This document shows positions 17,333 to 26,563 of a stretch of DNA of 64,000 bases, in pieces. Source of the stretch: Bog-793 sp963785415 (GTDB taxonomy: Bacteria; Actinomycetota; Acidimicrobiia; Acidimicrobiales; Bog-793); NCBI GenBank assembly GCA_963785415.1, contig CAWAVB010000001.1, forward strand, positions 1,736,001 to 1,800,000, given 5' to 3'. Position numbers and translations under genes: made by a program. Position 1 is the stretch's first letter. Each line of letters starts with the position of its first letter. A model generated the notes under the pieces. That model was given only the letters and a program-made list of their open reading frames with translations, did not search any database and was not told the origin of the DNA.

Positions 17333-19744
17333 GTGAGGCCCGTGGAACGGATGCCCCGGGGAGCTGCCGCCCAGACCGGGCGCGACTCGCCCCCTGAACC
17401 GGCGCACGAGGACCGGCCGTTCGCCCCGGACGCGCTGCCCGGCCCCGACATCGCCGCCCTCCCGGAGACGTTCCGTTACCGGTTGAAGAACGCCCTTCTC
17501 GGCCCACCGCTCGCCACCGAGCGCCAGACCGTCGAACGGCTGGGCAAGATCGCCGGTCTCGGCGTCCTCGCGCCCGACATGATCTCGTCCTCCGCCTACG
17601 GCACGGAGGAGATGCTCACCCAGCTCGTCCCATGGTTCGGCGTCGCCGCGTTCGCCCTTCTCATCCCCGTGACGCTCGTCATCCTGGGGATCCTCGTCTT
17701 CGTCACCCTGTCGTACCTCGAGGTGATCAAGGCCTACACGAAGGCCGGGGGCTCCTACGTCGTCGCGCGGGACAACTTCGGGCCGCGCACCGCGCAGGTG
17801 GCGGCGGTCGCCCTGCTCATCGACTACACGGTCACCGTCGCCGTGCAGTGCACAGCCGGCACGGACTCGCTCACCTCGCTCGTCCCGCGGCTCGTGCCCT
17901 ACACCGTGCCGATCACGGTCGCCGTGATCGTCTTCCTTTGCTACGGGAACCTGCGCGGCATCCGTGAGGGCGCGAAGACGTTCGCCCTTCCCACCTACCT
18001 CTTCATCCTCGGGCTTGGCTCGACCGTGGTCGTCGGGCTGGTCCGCGAGGCGATCGGCGACGTGCCGGCGCAGATCTCCCGCCAGGCGGGGATGCTGCCC
18101 TTCGGACAGCACAGCGGGCTTGTCGCGTTCGCCGCGATCACCGTGATTCTGCGGGGCGTCGCGAACGGCGGATCGTCGCTCACCGGCCTCGAGGCGATCT
18201 CGAACTCCGTCGGGGCCTTCAAGCGGCCCGAGGCCCGCAACGGCCGGATCACCCTCGTGATCATGAGCTGCGTTCTCGGGTTCCTCGTCCTCGGCGTGAC
18301 GCTGCTCGCCCACTGGTCACACGCCTCTCCGTACTCGGCGGGCTCTCCGACGGTCCTCTCGCAGGTGGCGGCGTGGGCGCTCGGGACGCACGGCATCGGG
18401 CTCGCCCTCAAGGACCTCGTCGTCATCGCGACGATGCTGATCCTTTTCACCGGGGGCAACACGAGCTTCAACGGCTTCCCCTACCTCGCGAGCTTTGTCG
18501 CCGGGGATTCGTTCCTGCCCCGCCGGATGACCCGGCGCGGCCACCGGCTGGCGTTCTCCAACGGCATCATCGTCCTTGCCGTCGTGGGCATCGCCCTCGT
18601 CGTCGGCACCGGCGCCAATCTCACGAGCCTCATCGCGCTCTACGCGATCGGTGTGTTCACCGGGTTCTCGATCGCGGGGGCCGGCATGGTGAAGCACCAC
18701 CGCACGTTGCGCGAGTCGGGCTGGAAGTACCGCCAAGTGATCAACGGCTTTGCCGCCGTGCTCTCCGCGATCGTCGTCCTCATCTTCGCCGTGTTCAAGT
18801 TCACCGAGGGCGCCTGGCTCGTCGTCGTCCTCGGCCCGCTGCTCTACGTCGTCCTGCTCCGGCTCCACCGCCAGTACAAGACGGAGTCCGAGGAGCTCGA
18901 GGTCGGCGCCGCCCAGGCCTGCGAGGCGCCCGTCCTGCGCCGTCACGTCGTCCTCATCCTCGTCGACCGGCTCGACCTCGCTGCGGCCCGCGCCGTGCAG
19001 TACGCGCGCACGCTCAACCCGGACGAGCTACGGGCGGTGCACTTCGCGGTCGACCCACGGGATGCCGCGAGGCTCGAGGCCGAGTGGAGCCGACTCGGGC
19101 TCTCGCGCCTGCCGCTCGACATCGTCGACTGCCCGGACCGCCGCCTCGCACGGGCCGCTCTCGAGCTCGCCGCGCAGGTGCTGGCCCAGGGCGACACGGA
19201 GCTGTCGGTCGTCATGCCGCGACGCGCCTTCAAAACGGGTTGGCAGAGGATCCTCCACGACCGCACCGCCGACCGGATCGCCGCGGCGGTGTCCCAGCTG
19301 CCCCACGCCAACGCGACGATCGTCCCGTTCCAGCTTTCGAGCGCTCCCGCCCAGCACCGGGCGATCGCTCTCCTCGAGCGGACGGGGACCCACCACACGC
19401 GCCCCGTCGTGCGTGAGGGGGACGGGGAGACGTCGAAGATCTCCGGCACGACGCCCATCGTCGAGGCGCAATGGCGGGACCGGGTAACCGTCGCCGGTCG
19501 CATCCGGTCCGTTCGCGTCCCCGCTGGCGGCGCGACGGCGAATCTCGAGTGCACGCTCGTGGACCCGACGGGGGCGATCCTGCTCGTGTTCCAGGGGCGC
19601 CGGCACATCCCCGGCGTTCAGCAGGGGGCCCGCCTCATTGCCCGCGGGATGGTCGGCGCCTGGCAGGGCCAGCTCGCGATCCTGAACCCGGTCTACGAGC
19701 TCATCGCCGGGCCGGAGCAGGCCGAGACCGACACGACGCCCTAA
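17333..19744 (+). CDS. KimA-like APC permease fused to a C-terminal OB-fold domain
   Basis: 803 residues from GTG. Residues about 50-520 are an APC-superfamily permease with about 12 helices; SSSAYGTEEML, AGGSYVVARDNFG and LIDYTVTVAV closely resemble the potassium importer KimA (YdaO). Residues about 530-690 form a cytoplasmic domain (HVVLILVDRLDLAAARAVQYAR) typical of this family. Residues about 705-795 (VTVAGRIRSVRV ... VFQGRRHIPG) look like an OB-fold nucleic-acid-binding domain. In mycobacteria a similar OB-fold protein is a separate gene near the permease and ceoBC. The two TrkA genes follow directly, supporting K+ transport. Confidence 0.82.
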   Translation: MRPVERMPRGAAAQTGRDSPPEPAHEDRPFAPDALPGPDIAALPETFRYRLKNALLGPPLATERQTVERLGKIAGLGVLAPDMISSSAYGTEEMLTQLVPWFGVAAFALLIPVTLVILGILVFVTLSYLEVIKAYTKAGGSYVVARDNFGPRTAQVAAVALLIDYTVTVAVQCTAGTDSLTSLVPRLVPYTVPITVAVIVFLCYGNLRGIREGAKTFALPTYLFILGLGSTVVVGLVREAIGDVPAQISRQAGMLPFGQHSGLVAFAAITVILRGVANGGSSLTGLEAISNSVGAFKRPEARNGRITLVIMSCVLGFLVLGVTLLAHWSHASPYSAGSPTVLSQVAAWALGTHGIGLALKDLVVIATMLILFTGGNTSFNGFPYLASFVAGDSFLPRRMTRRGHRLAFSNGIIVLAVVGIALVVGTGANLTSLIALYAIGVFTGFSIAGAGMVKHHRTLRESGWKYRQVINGFAAVLSAIVVLIFAVFKFTEGAWLVVVLGPLLYVVLLRLHRQYKTESEELEVGAAQACEAPVLRRHVVLILVDRLDLAAARAVQYARTLNPDELRAVHFAVDPRDAARLEAEWSRLGLSRLPLDIVDCPDRRLARAALELAAQVLAQGDTELSVVMPRRAFKTGWQRILHDRTADRIAAAVSQLPHANATIVPFQLSSAPAQHRAIALLERTGTHHTRPVVREGDGETSKISGTTPIVEAQWRDRVTVAGRIRSVRVPAGGATANLECTLVDPTGAILLVFQGRRHIPGVQQGARLIARGMVGAWQGQLAILNPVYELIAGPEQAETDTTP

Positions 19745-19828
19745 CGCGGCGGGGATCGCGCCCGCCGGCGTTTGGGGGATCGAAGGCGAGGAGTTGTCCC
19801 GACGCCCCGGGCGGTGTTGCATGGGGGC

Positions 19829-20518
19829 GTGCACGTCATTGTCGTCGGTTGCGGGCGGGTCGGAGCCGGGCTCGCGCTCCGCCTCACCGAGCAGGGTCAC
19901 GGTGTCTCGATCATCGATCGGGTACCCCAGTCCTTCCACCGCCTCCCCGATGACTGGCCCGGCGAGAAGGTCGTCGGTTCCGGGTTCGACCTCGACGACC
20001 TGAATGCCGCCGGGGCGTCGATGGCCGGCGGCCTCGCCGCGGTAACGAGTGGGGACAACACGAACATCGTGGCAGCCCGGATCGCCCGCGAGCACTACGG
20101 CATCGCCAACGTCGTCGCGCGTATCTACGACCCGTGGCGCGCGCTCATCTACCAGCGGCTCGGGATCCCGACGGTGGCGCCGGTCACGTGGACCATCGAG
20201 CAGGTCATGCAGCGCCTCGTGCCGGAGATCGAGGCGGGTACCTGGACGGATCCGACCGGGCAACTCGTGCTCGTCGAGCGGCAGCTGCCGGAGGCGTGGG
20301 CGGGACGGTCACTCGGCGGCCTCGCCATCGAGGGCAGGGCCAAGGTCGCGGCGGTGCTCCGCGGCGGGGAGCCGCGGCTCGACACCGACGGGCTCGTCGG
20401 CCAGGAGGGCGACATGCTGCACCTCATCGTGACGAGGGATTCGGTGGGCGATCTCGGGCGGCTCCTCGATACCCCCGCGCCGGAACCGGTCGCCGACGAG
20501 ACCGCGGACCGGCCGTGA
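19829..20518 (+). CDS. TrkA/CeoB-type potassium regulatory subunit
   Basis: 229 residues. N-terminal RCK (TrkA-N) Rossmann domain with VGCGRVGAGLALRL, an acidic residue in SIIDR at the end of strand 2, and GDNTNIVAA; a TrkA-C domain follows. It binds NAD(H) or ATP and gates K+ uptake systems from the cytoplasm. I chose the GTG right before HVIVVGCG; upstream in-frame starts would add a non-conserved leader. Its stop overlaps the next gene (GTGA). With the adjacent permease it forms a potassium module like that of mycobacterial ceoBC. Confidence 0.85.
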   Translation: MHVIVVGCGRVGAGLALRLTEQGHGVSIIDRVPQSFHRLPDDWPGEKVVGSGFDLDDLNAAGASMAGGLAAVTSGDNTNIVAARIAREHYGIANVVARIYDPWRALIYQRLGIPTVAPVTWTIEQVMQRLVPEIEAGTWTDPTGQLVLVERQLPEAWAGRSLGGLAIEGRAKVAAVLRGGEPRLDTDGLVGQEGDMLHLIVTRDSVGDLGRLLDTPAPEPVADETADRP

Positions 20519-21177
20519 AGGTCGCGATCGCTGGCGCCGGGGTCGTCGGCTTGGCGATTGCCAAGGACCTCCGGGCGAACGGGCACGATGTCCTTTTGAT
20601 CGAGAAGGACCGCGAGGTCGTCGCCCTCCACCAGCCCGTGCTCGATGTGAGATGGGTCGTCGCCGACGCCTGCGAGATGCGCTCGCTCGACGCCGCCGGG
20701 ATGGCCGAGGTCGACGTCGCCGTCGCGGTCACCGGCGACGACGAGGACAACCTCGTCATCTCGCTGCTCGCCAAGCAGGAGTTCGCCGTGCCGCGTGTCG
20801 TCGCCCGCGTGAACACCCCCGAGAACCAGTGGCTCTTCAACGACTCGTGGGGTGTCGACGTCTCGGTGTCGACGCCGGAGTTGCTCACGTCCCTCGTCGA
20901 GGAGGCCGTTTCGGTCGGGTCGCTCGTCCCGCTCCTCGAACTCGGCGACGGTGAGACCCACATCGTCGAGGTAACCCTCGCCGCCGCATCGCCCGTGGTG
21001 GGGAAGGCGCTCGCCGACCTCGAGCTGCCGCGGGACGCGACGGTCGTCGCGGTCATGCGCAAGAGCCGTGTCGTGCCGCCGCGGGCCGAGATCGAGCTCG
21101 CGACCGGTGACGAGATCCTTCTGCTGGCGACCACGGACGCCGAGGAGGCGGTCTACCGGCTGCTCGTCGGGCCCTAG
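20515..21177 (+). CDS. TrkA/CeoC-type potassium regulatory subunit
   Basis: 220 residues. It starts MKVAIAGAGVVGLAIAKDL, the glycine-rich nucleotide-binding loop, continues LLIEKDREVV and VTGDDEDNLV, and ends in a TrkA-C domain (EIELATGDEILLLA). The GTG start overlaps the previous stop by four bases, so the two RCK subunits are probably made together and may form a heteromer. No TrkH/TrkG-type channel is visible nearby; the KimA-like permease is the likely partner. Confidence 0.85.
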   Translation: MKVAIAGAGVVGLAIAKDLRANGHDVLLIEKDREVVALHQPVLDVRWVVADACEMRSLDAAGMAEVDVAVAVTGDDEDNLVISLLAKQEFAVPRVVARVNTPENQWLFNDSWGVDVSVSTPELLTSLVEEAVSVGSLVPLLELGDGETHIVEVTLAAASPVVGKALADLELPRDATVVAVMRKSRVVPPRAEIELATGDEILLLATTDAEEAVYRLLVGP

Positions 21178-21376
21178 GTGTTCCTCCACAGACGTTGGTG
21201 ACGCGGTAGAGGTCCACCCGCCCGAGGACCCCCGGTTGTCGATGTGCAGGTGTCGTATCCCTCACATCGACCGGAGATCCAGGGCGCACGTCCCAGGGGT
21301 GGGATTTTGCGCGGGTTGTATGGTGCAAGCGGACGCCCCGGCGGTCGGCCGGGCGCACGGAGACAGCGGTGAAGAC

Positions 21377-21862
21377 GTGAGCGCGATGACGCCCAGCACA
21401 GGCATGGTCGCGATCCCGGTCGCAATGGCGCTCGTCGCCTTCGCGGCGGTGTCGACGGCGGGCGCCGCGGTGCCGGTGCAGTCGCGCCAGCCGGCCGCGA
21501 CGGTCGTCGTGCGGGCCCCGATCGCCCGGGCGACCGCGGTCGTCGGCGACAAGATCGTGGTCGACCTCATGGCGTGCGCGGCGAGCTGCGGCTACACCTG
21601 GAAAGTGACGCGTGGTCCGGCGGCGTCGGTGGCGAAGTACGTCTCGACCGCGGACATCCAGCCCTCGGCGACGAAGGGCTCCGTCGGGGGGACCGAGATC
21701 GAGGAGGTCGCGTTCCGAGCCGTCGGCGCGGGCTCGACGACCATTCTGCTGAAGTACTTTCCCCCCGGCCGCAACGCCAAGCCGGCGAAGTCCTACCGGC
21801 TGAGACTGCGGGTGGAATGTGGGCAGATCAATTGTCCGGCTCCTGACTCAGGGAAGCAGTAA
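21377..21862 (+). CDS. Exported chagasin-like (I42) protease inhibitor family protein
   Basis: 161 residues. An N-terminal signal peptide (about residues 5-32, VAIPVAMALVAFAAV) is followed by an Ig-like beta domain resembling chagasin inhibitors of papain-type cysteine proteases. The BC loop, usually NPTTGY-x-W, reads CAASCGYTW; the GG-containing loop is EIEEVAFRAVGAGSTT, and KSYRLRLRV ends the domain. The RPW loop is replaced by a PPGRNAKP segment. Two further Cys lie near the C-terminus. Assignment is by fold-like pattern, so inhibitory activity is uncertain. The GTG at 21377 and ATG at 21386 are both possible starts. The 3' end overlaps the convergent ABC gene by 15 bases. Confidence 0.6.
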   Translation: MSAMTPSTGMVAIPVAMALVAFAAVSTAGAAVPVQSRQPAATVVVRAPIARATAVVGDKIVVDLMACAASCGYTWKVTRGPAASVAKYVSTADIQPSATKGSVGGTEIEEVAFRAVGAGSTTILLKYFPPGRNAKPAKSYRLRLRVECGQINCPAPDSGKQ

Positions 21863-22660
21863 CCGCGCCAGACGCCGTGAGGTGACCACCAGGCCGGCGA
21901 GCCCCAGGACCGCGAGGTACGCCGCGTGGCCGGCGAGCGACGCCGACAGCGCCCCGGCGTCGAGGCCGCGTTCCAGGGCGACCCCCTGATAGAGGGGCGT
22001 CGCCCGTACGACGAGCTGCAGCCATCCCGGGTAGACGGTGAGCGGGTAGAACGTCGCCGAGAAAAGGAACATCGGGATGATGGCGAGCGACACCTTGTCG
22101 AAGTCCTGCCAGCTGCGCATGAACGAGGTCGCCGCCAGCCCGACCCCGGCAAAGGAGAACCCGATGAGGATCGCGGCGGGCAGGCACAGCACCGCCCACG
22201 GCGAGAGCACGTAGCCGAAGCCCGCCATGACGACGATGAACACCCCGGAGTACGTCGAGCCGCGGATGAGCGACCAGCCGAGCTCGCCGAGCGCGACGTC
22301 GCCCGGCCCGAGCGGCGTGGAGAGCATGGTGTCGTAGGTCTTGGCGATCTTTAGGCGGAAGAACATGTTGAACGTCGCGTCGAAAAGTGCCCCGTTCATC
22401 GCTGACGAGGCGAGGAGGCCGGGGGCGACGTAGGCCGTGTAGGCGACGAGGGCGTTGCCGATGCGGAGGGCGCCGACGAGCTTGTTCAGGCCGACGCCGA
22501 TCGACAGCAGGTAAAAGAAGGGCTCGAAGAACCCCGAGACGAAGATGATCCAGCTCCGGCGGTAGACGAGGAGGTTCCGCTCGACGAGCCGGAGGGCGCG
22601 GCGGGAGCCCAGCACGCCGATCGGCGTGATACGGAACGGGGCGGAGACGGCCGCGCTCAC
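21848..22660 (-). CDS. ABC-2 type transporter permease (second of pair)
   Basis: 270 residues with six predicted helices, ABC-2 exporter family. It has the conserved loop preceding helix 5 (LFSATFYPLTVYPGWLQ, ATPLYQGVALERGL), as in NodJ/DrrB-like permeases. The GTG start overlaps the stop of the upstream permease by four bases. It is the last gene of the three-gene operon ATPase-permease-permease. Confidence 0.9.
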   Translation of the reverse strand: MSAAVSAPFRITPIGVLGSRRALRLVERNLLVYRRSWIIFVSGFFEPFFYLLSIGVGLNKLVGALRIGNALVAYTAYVAPGLLASSAMNGALFDATFNMFFRLKIAKTYDTMLSTPLGPGDVALGELGWSLIRGSTYSGVFIVVMAGFGYVLSPWAVLCLPAAILIGFSFAGVGLAATSFMRSWQDFDKVSLAIIPMFLFSATFYPLTVYPGWLQLVVRATPLYQGVALERGLDAGALSASLAGHAAYLAVLGLAGLVVTSRRLARLLLP

Positions 22661-23475
22661 CAGACGAGCCTCTTGCGGAAGCTGCGCACCGCGAGCACGT
22701 AGCCGACCACGGCGATGGCGACGAGATAGCCGGCGTGCACCGCCCCCGCGGCGATCCCCAGGTCGCCGAGGGCGAGGCCCCTGCAGAGCGCGACGCCGTG
22801 GTAGAGGGGCGTCGCATAGGCGACGAACTGGAGCCAACGGGGCAGCTGCGTGATCGGGAAGAAGGTCCCGGAGAACAGAAAGAGCGGGATGAGACCGAAC
22901 CGGTAGAGCGACGAGAACCCCCGGTCGCTCTCCTGGATCCCGGAGAAGGCCATGATCGGCGTGACGAAGGCGAGACCCGCGAGCACGCCGGCCGGGACGG
23001 CGAGCACCGCGAGTCCGGAGTGCAGTGTTCCGAACGCCTCCATGATGACGACGTAGATCGCGCAGACCGTGACGAGGCGGACGGCGATCCAGGCGAGGTG
23101 GCCGCGGAGCACGTCTTTCACCGTGAGCGGTGTCGCCAGCATGGCGAAGTACGTCCGCCCCCACTTGATGGCGTCCATCACCGGGTACATCGCCTCGTTG
23201 GCGCCGACCTGCATTGCCGTCGCGGCGAGGAGCCCGGGCGCGAGGAAGTCGAGGTAGCTCACCCCCGACACCGCGTGCACGTGGTGGTCGACGAGCGATC
23301 CGAGACCGACCCCGAGGGCGGCGAGGTAGAGCACCGGGTACAGGAAGCTCGTCGTCACCGAGCCCCGCCAGGTCCGCTTGTACTGGAACGCCCAGTAGGC
23401 GAGCGATCTCAGCCAGCGCGGGGCGCCGACGCGCGGTTGCGCTGTGGTGCCGGGTGCCGTCACGACGCCGCCCAT
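22657..23475 (-). CDS. ABC-2 type transporter permease (first of pair)
   Basis: 272 residues, six helices. YLDFLAPGLLAATAMQ, LFLFSGTFFPITQLPRWLQ and ATPLYHGVALCRGL are ABC-2 membrane protein hallmarks. The ATG start lies three bases after the ATPase stop. It is homologous to its downstream neighbour, so the pair probably forms a heterodimeric pore. The exported substrate is unknown; drug, lipid and polysaccharide export are all used by this family. Confidence 0.9.
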   Translation of the reverse strand: MGGVVTAPGTTAQPRVGAPRWLRSLAYWAFQYKRTWRGSVTTSFLYPVLYLAALGVGLGSLVDHHVHAVSGVSYLDFLAPGLLAATAMQVGANEAMYPVMDAIKWGRTYFAMLATPLTVKDVLRGHLAWIAVRLVTVCAIYVVIMEAFGTLHSGLAVLAVPAGVLAGLAFVTPIMAFSGIQESDRGFSSLYRFGLIPLFLFSGTFFPITQLPRWLQFVAYATPLYHGVALCRGLALGDLGIAAGAVHAGYLVAIAVVGYVLAVRSFRKRLVW

Positions 23476-23478
23476 CGG

Positions 23479-24453
23479 TCAGTCGACGAGCGTGCGCCCG
23501 GTGAGGTGCAAAAAGACGTCCTCGAGGCTCGAGCGCCGCACGAGCGTGCTCTCCGGGTTGAGGCCGAGCCGGTGGACGCGCGCCAGGGTCGCGTCGCCGT
23601 CATCGGAGTAGAGCAGGATGCGGTCCGGGAGCACCTCGCAACGCTGGGCGATCCCGTCTAGGCGGTCGGCAACGTGTTCCGGCTCCGTCGTACCGAAGCG
23701 CAGCTCGACGACTTCACGTGTCGAGTACTTGGCGATGAGCTCCTGCGGCGCGCCCTCGGCGGCGAAGCGGCCGCGGTCCATCACCGCGAGGCGCTCGCAG
23801 AGCTGCTCGGCCTCGTCCATGTAATGGGTCGTGATGATGAGCGTCACGCCCCGGCGCCGCAACCGGTAGAGGCGGTCCCAGAGCAGGTGCCGAGCCTGGG
23901 GGTCGAGACCCGTCGTCGGCTCGTCGAGGATCAGCAGTTCCGGTTCCGACACGAGCGAGCGCGCGATCGTGAGACGGCGCCGCATGCCGCCGGAGAGCGA
24001 CTCGACCCGGTCACGGGCGCGTTCGCTCAGCTGAACGAAGTCGAGCAGTTCGTCGGCGCGCTCGCGGATCAGGCGGCGCGGCAGGTCGAAGTAGCGCCCG
24101 TAGACGAGGAGATTGTCGAGCACCGTCAGCTCGAGATCGAGGGTGTCGTCCTGCGGGACGAGTCCGATCCGGGCGCGGATCTCGGGGCCGTCGTGGTCCG
24201 GGTCGCGGCCGAGCACCCGGAGCGTCCCCGCGGAGACCGGCGACATGCAGGCGATCATGCGCATCGTCGAGGTCTTCCCGGCCCCGTTCGGGCCGAGGAA
24301 CCCGTACGAGTCGCCGCGTCCGATGTCGAAGTCGATGCCGTCGACCGCGACGAACTCACCGAACCGCTTCACGAGCCCGCGCGCCGTGACGAGCGGTTCC
24401 CCGCTCGCGGTCAGCGCGCGCGCCACCCCGGTGAAGTCACTCGACGGATCCAC
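23479..24453 (-). CDS. ABC-2 exporter ATP-binding protein (DrrA/NodI-like)
   Basis: 324 residues. Walker A GPNGAGKTS near residue 53, Q-loop VPQDD, signature LSGGM near 153, Walker B LLILDEP near 174 and an H-loop in ITTHYMDEAEQL. The C-terminal extension of about 90 residues is typical of DrrA-type exporter ATPases. The GTG used lies just before the conserved domain; the open frame extends further upstream without a better start. First gene of the operon. Confidence 0.93.
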   Translation of the reverse strand: MDPSSDFTGVARALTASGEPLVTARGLVKRFGEFVAVDGIDFDIGRGDSYGFLGPNGAGKTSTMRMIACMSPVSAGTLRVLGRDPDHDGPEIRARIGLVPQDDTLDLELTVLDNLLVYGRYFDLPRRLIRERADELLDFVQLSERARDRVESLSGGMRRRLTIARSLVSEPELLILDEPTTGLDPQARHLLWDRLYRLRRRGVTLIITTHYMDEAEQLCERLAVMDRGRFAAEGAPQELIAKYSTREVVELRFGTTEPEHVADRLDGIAQRCEVLPDRILLYSDDGDATLARVHRLGLNPESTLVRRSSLEDVFLHLTGRTLVD

Positions 24454-24581
24454 GGCGCGCCAAGCTACTCGCCGGGGAAAAGGCCCCGGTTGCGACGGTG
24501 GACTGGTCCGGGGCCGAACGGCTCCATTCGGGCGACCCGGCGGAGGGACTCGCCCTCGAGGCCCGGCGTCCGGGCGTCGAG

Positions 24582-25202
24582 CTAGCGGGGCAGCCCGCGC
24601 GACCTCCCGGCGGCGCCGGCGACCTTCCACGCCGCGGGGAGAAGGGCCGCAGCGAGCGCCGTCTTGATCGCCTCACCGGCGAGAAACGGCGTCAGTCCCT
24701 TGTCGATCGCCTCGGCTGCGCCGAAATGGTAGGAGACGGCGAGCCACGGGACCCCGATCGCGAAGATGATCGCGTCGCCGCACAGCATCGCCGGGAGCGA
24801 GCTCACGATCCGCCGGTCGGCCCGCCGTTCGGCGAACCAGCCGCAGACGACCGCGGCGACGAGGAAGCCGACGACGTAGCCGAACAGCCCGCCGGGCCAG
24901 CCCGCGGCGTGATCGGCGAACCAGGGAACGCCGGCGAGCCCGGCAAGGCCGTAGAAGGCGAGGGCGGCGCCCGCACGGCGGGCGCCGAGGGCGCTGCCCG
25001 CCAGGACGACTCCGAGCGTCTGGCCCGTGATCGGAACCGGGGTCCACGCCAGCGGGATCGAGACCTGGGCGAGCAGCCCGACGAAACCGGCGGCGCCGAC
25101 GACGAGGACGGCGTCCCGGGCCCGAACCCGCGGGACTAAGTCGGCGAGGACGAGCGGGCGTCGCCGGGAAAGGGTCGCGGCGTCGGTCGACACGGCGGCC
25201 AC
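24582..25202 (-). CDS. bioY: Biotin ECF transporter substrate-binding subunit BioY
   Basis: 206 residues with six helices. BioY hallmarks: QVSIPLAWTPVPITGQTLGV in the first loop and YGLAGLAGVPWFA. The S component binds biotin in the membrane and works with an ECF ATPase/EcfT module, or alone at low efficiency. No bioM/bioN genes are adjacent, so a shared energising module elsewhere is likely. Start at the GTG at 25202; a second GTG three codons on is possible. No biotin operator evident. Confidence 0.92.
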   Translation of the reverse strand: MAAVSTDAATLSRRRPLVLADLVPRVRARDAVLVVGAAGFVGLLAQVSIPLAWTPVPITGQTLGVVLAGSALGARRAGAALAFYGLAGLAGVPWFADHAAGWPGGLFGYVVGFLVAAVVCGWFAERRADRRIVSSLPAMLCGDAIIFAIGVPWLAVSYHFGAAEAIDKGLTPFLAGEAIKTALAAALLPAAWKVAGAAGRSRGLPR

Positions 25203-25287
25203 CTTACCGAGTGGCGCGGGCCCGACGAATTGATGCGCTCGTCATCCCCACCGGCGAGCCGGGCCCGGCCGCGCTACCGGGCGGGGT

Positions 25288-26292
25288 TCAGCCCCTCGCG
25301 GCGTCCTCGCAGACCGTCTCGGTGATGAGCCGGGACACGACGTACGGGTCGGCGTTGGCGTTCGGCCGGCGATCCTCGATCCAGCCCTTCTGCTCCTTCT
25401 CGACGTTCCACGGGATCCGGACCGACGCGCCGCGGTCCCAGGGCGCGTAGTGGAACTTGCTCCAGTGGGCCGTCTCGTGCGCCCCCGTCAGCCGGTCCTT
25501 GATGCCGTCGCCGTAGTTCTCGATGTGGTCCTCGACGCGGTTCGCCAGCGCCTCGCAGGCGGCGAGGATCGGCTTGTAGCGCTCGCGCATCGCCTTGGTC
25601 GAGAAGTTGGTGTGGCCCCCGGCGCCGTTCCAGTCGCCCGGCACCGGCTTGGCGGCGAAGCTCACGTCGGCGCCGAAGTCCTCGGCGATGCGACAGAGCA
25701 GCCAGCGGGCCAGCCACAGCTGGTCGCCGATGACCGGCGGCGGCAAGATGCCGACCTGAAACTCCCACTGGCCCTTCATCACCTCGGCGTTCGTCCCCTC
25801 GATCGATATCCCCGCCTCCAGGCAGGCGATCGTGTGCCGCTCGACGATGTCCCGCCCGACGATGTACTCGGCCCCCACCGAGCAGTAATAGGGACCCTGG
25901 GGCGCGGGGAAGCCGATCTCGGGCCAGCCGAGGGGCCGGCCGTCCTGGAAGAACGTGTATTCCTGCTCGATGCCGAACATCGGCTCCTGGGCGGCGTACT
26001 TCTCGGCGACCTCGACGCAACCCGCCCGCGTGTTCGTGGGGTGCGGCGTGAAGTCGGTGAGGAGCACCTCGCAGAGCACCAGCTTGTTCTTGCCCCCCCG
26101 GAGCGGGTCGGGCGTGACGAGCACGGGCCGCAGGACGCAGTCGGAGAGGTTCCCCGGGGCCTGATTCGTGCTGGAGCCGTCGAAGCCCCAGATCGGGGGC
26201 TCCTTGCCGTCGGCGACGATCTTCGTCTTGCATCGGATCATCGGTGTCGGCTTGTAGCCGTCAATCCAGATGTACTCAGCCTGGTAGCTCAC
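25288..26292 (-). CDS. glnII: Glutamine synthetase, type II (eukaryote-like)
   Basis: 334 residues, the short GSII form catalysing ATP-dependent glutamine synthesis from glutamate and ammonia. Motifs: IWGFDGSSTNQA at the N-terminal beta-grasp, MFGIEQEYTFF with the metal-binding Glu residues, GPYYCSVG, PGDWNGAGGHTNFSTK and KDRLTGAHET. No adenylylation loop as in GSI. The GTG start is preceded by AAGGAGCG, an excellent ribosome binding site; an ATG 23 codons upstream is poorer. In actinobacteria GSII usually accompanies a GSI and responds to nitrogen; a GlnR-like repeat lies about 120 bases upstream. Confidence 0.93.
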   Translation of the reverse strand: MSYQAEYIWIDGYKPTPMIRCKTKIVADGKEPPIWGFDGSSTNQAPGNLSDCVLRPVLVTPDPLRGGKNKLVLCEVLLTDFTPHPTNTRAGCVEVAEKYAAQEPMFGIEQEYTFFQDGRPLGWPEIGFPAPQGPYYCSVGAEYIVGRDIVERHTIACLEAGISIEGTNAEVMKGQWEFQVGILPPPVIGDQLWLARWLLCRIAEDFGADVSFAAKPVPGDWNGAGGHTNFSTKAMRERYKPILAACEALANRVEDHIENYGDGIKDRLTGAHETAHWSKFHYAPWDRGASVRIPWNVEKEQKGWIEDRRPNANADPYVVSRLITETVCEDAARG

Positions 26293-26412
26293 GAACCGCT
26301 CCTTGGGTGCTCGGCGGATCGCTTCAGCCCCGCGCCGGAGGTTCACGCGCGACGCGTTCACCTCCGACGTGGGGCCGATCCGCGTCTGACCTGCTCAGCG
26401 TGCCAGAGTGTC

Positions 26413-26450
26413 GTTTCGCCGCGGTGTCAGACGTGTGAACTCCGTGTGAA
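26413..26450 (-). promoter_or_regulatory. Four 11-bp-spaced repeats resembling a GlnR operator upstream of glnII
   Basis: On the minus strand, pentamers TTCAC, TTCAC, GACAC and GAAAC occur with exactly 11-bp periodicity (plus-strand starts 26446, 26435, 26424, 26413), each separated by six bases. GlnR boxes are built as alternating GTnAC and GAAAC half-sites with six-base spacers. The last site matches exactly and the others partly. It sits 120-160 bases before the glnII start. No GlnR gene is visible in the window. Confidence 0.4.
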
Positions 26451-26563
26451 CTGGCACGGCGTGACCTAGCGGCACCGCCCGCCGCGACGAGATCCGTCAC
26501 CTACCTGGAGTTTTCCGAACCGGCGAGGGCGAGGTTCAGACGAGGTCGCGCCACCCGCCCGGG

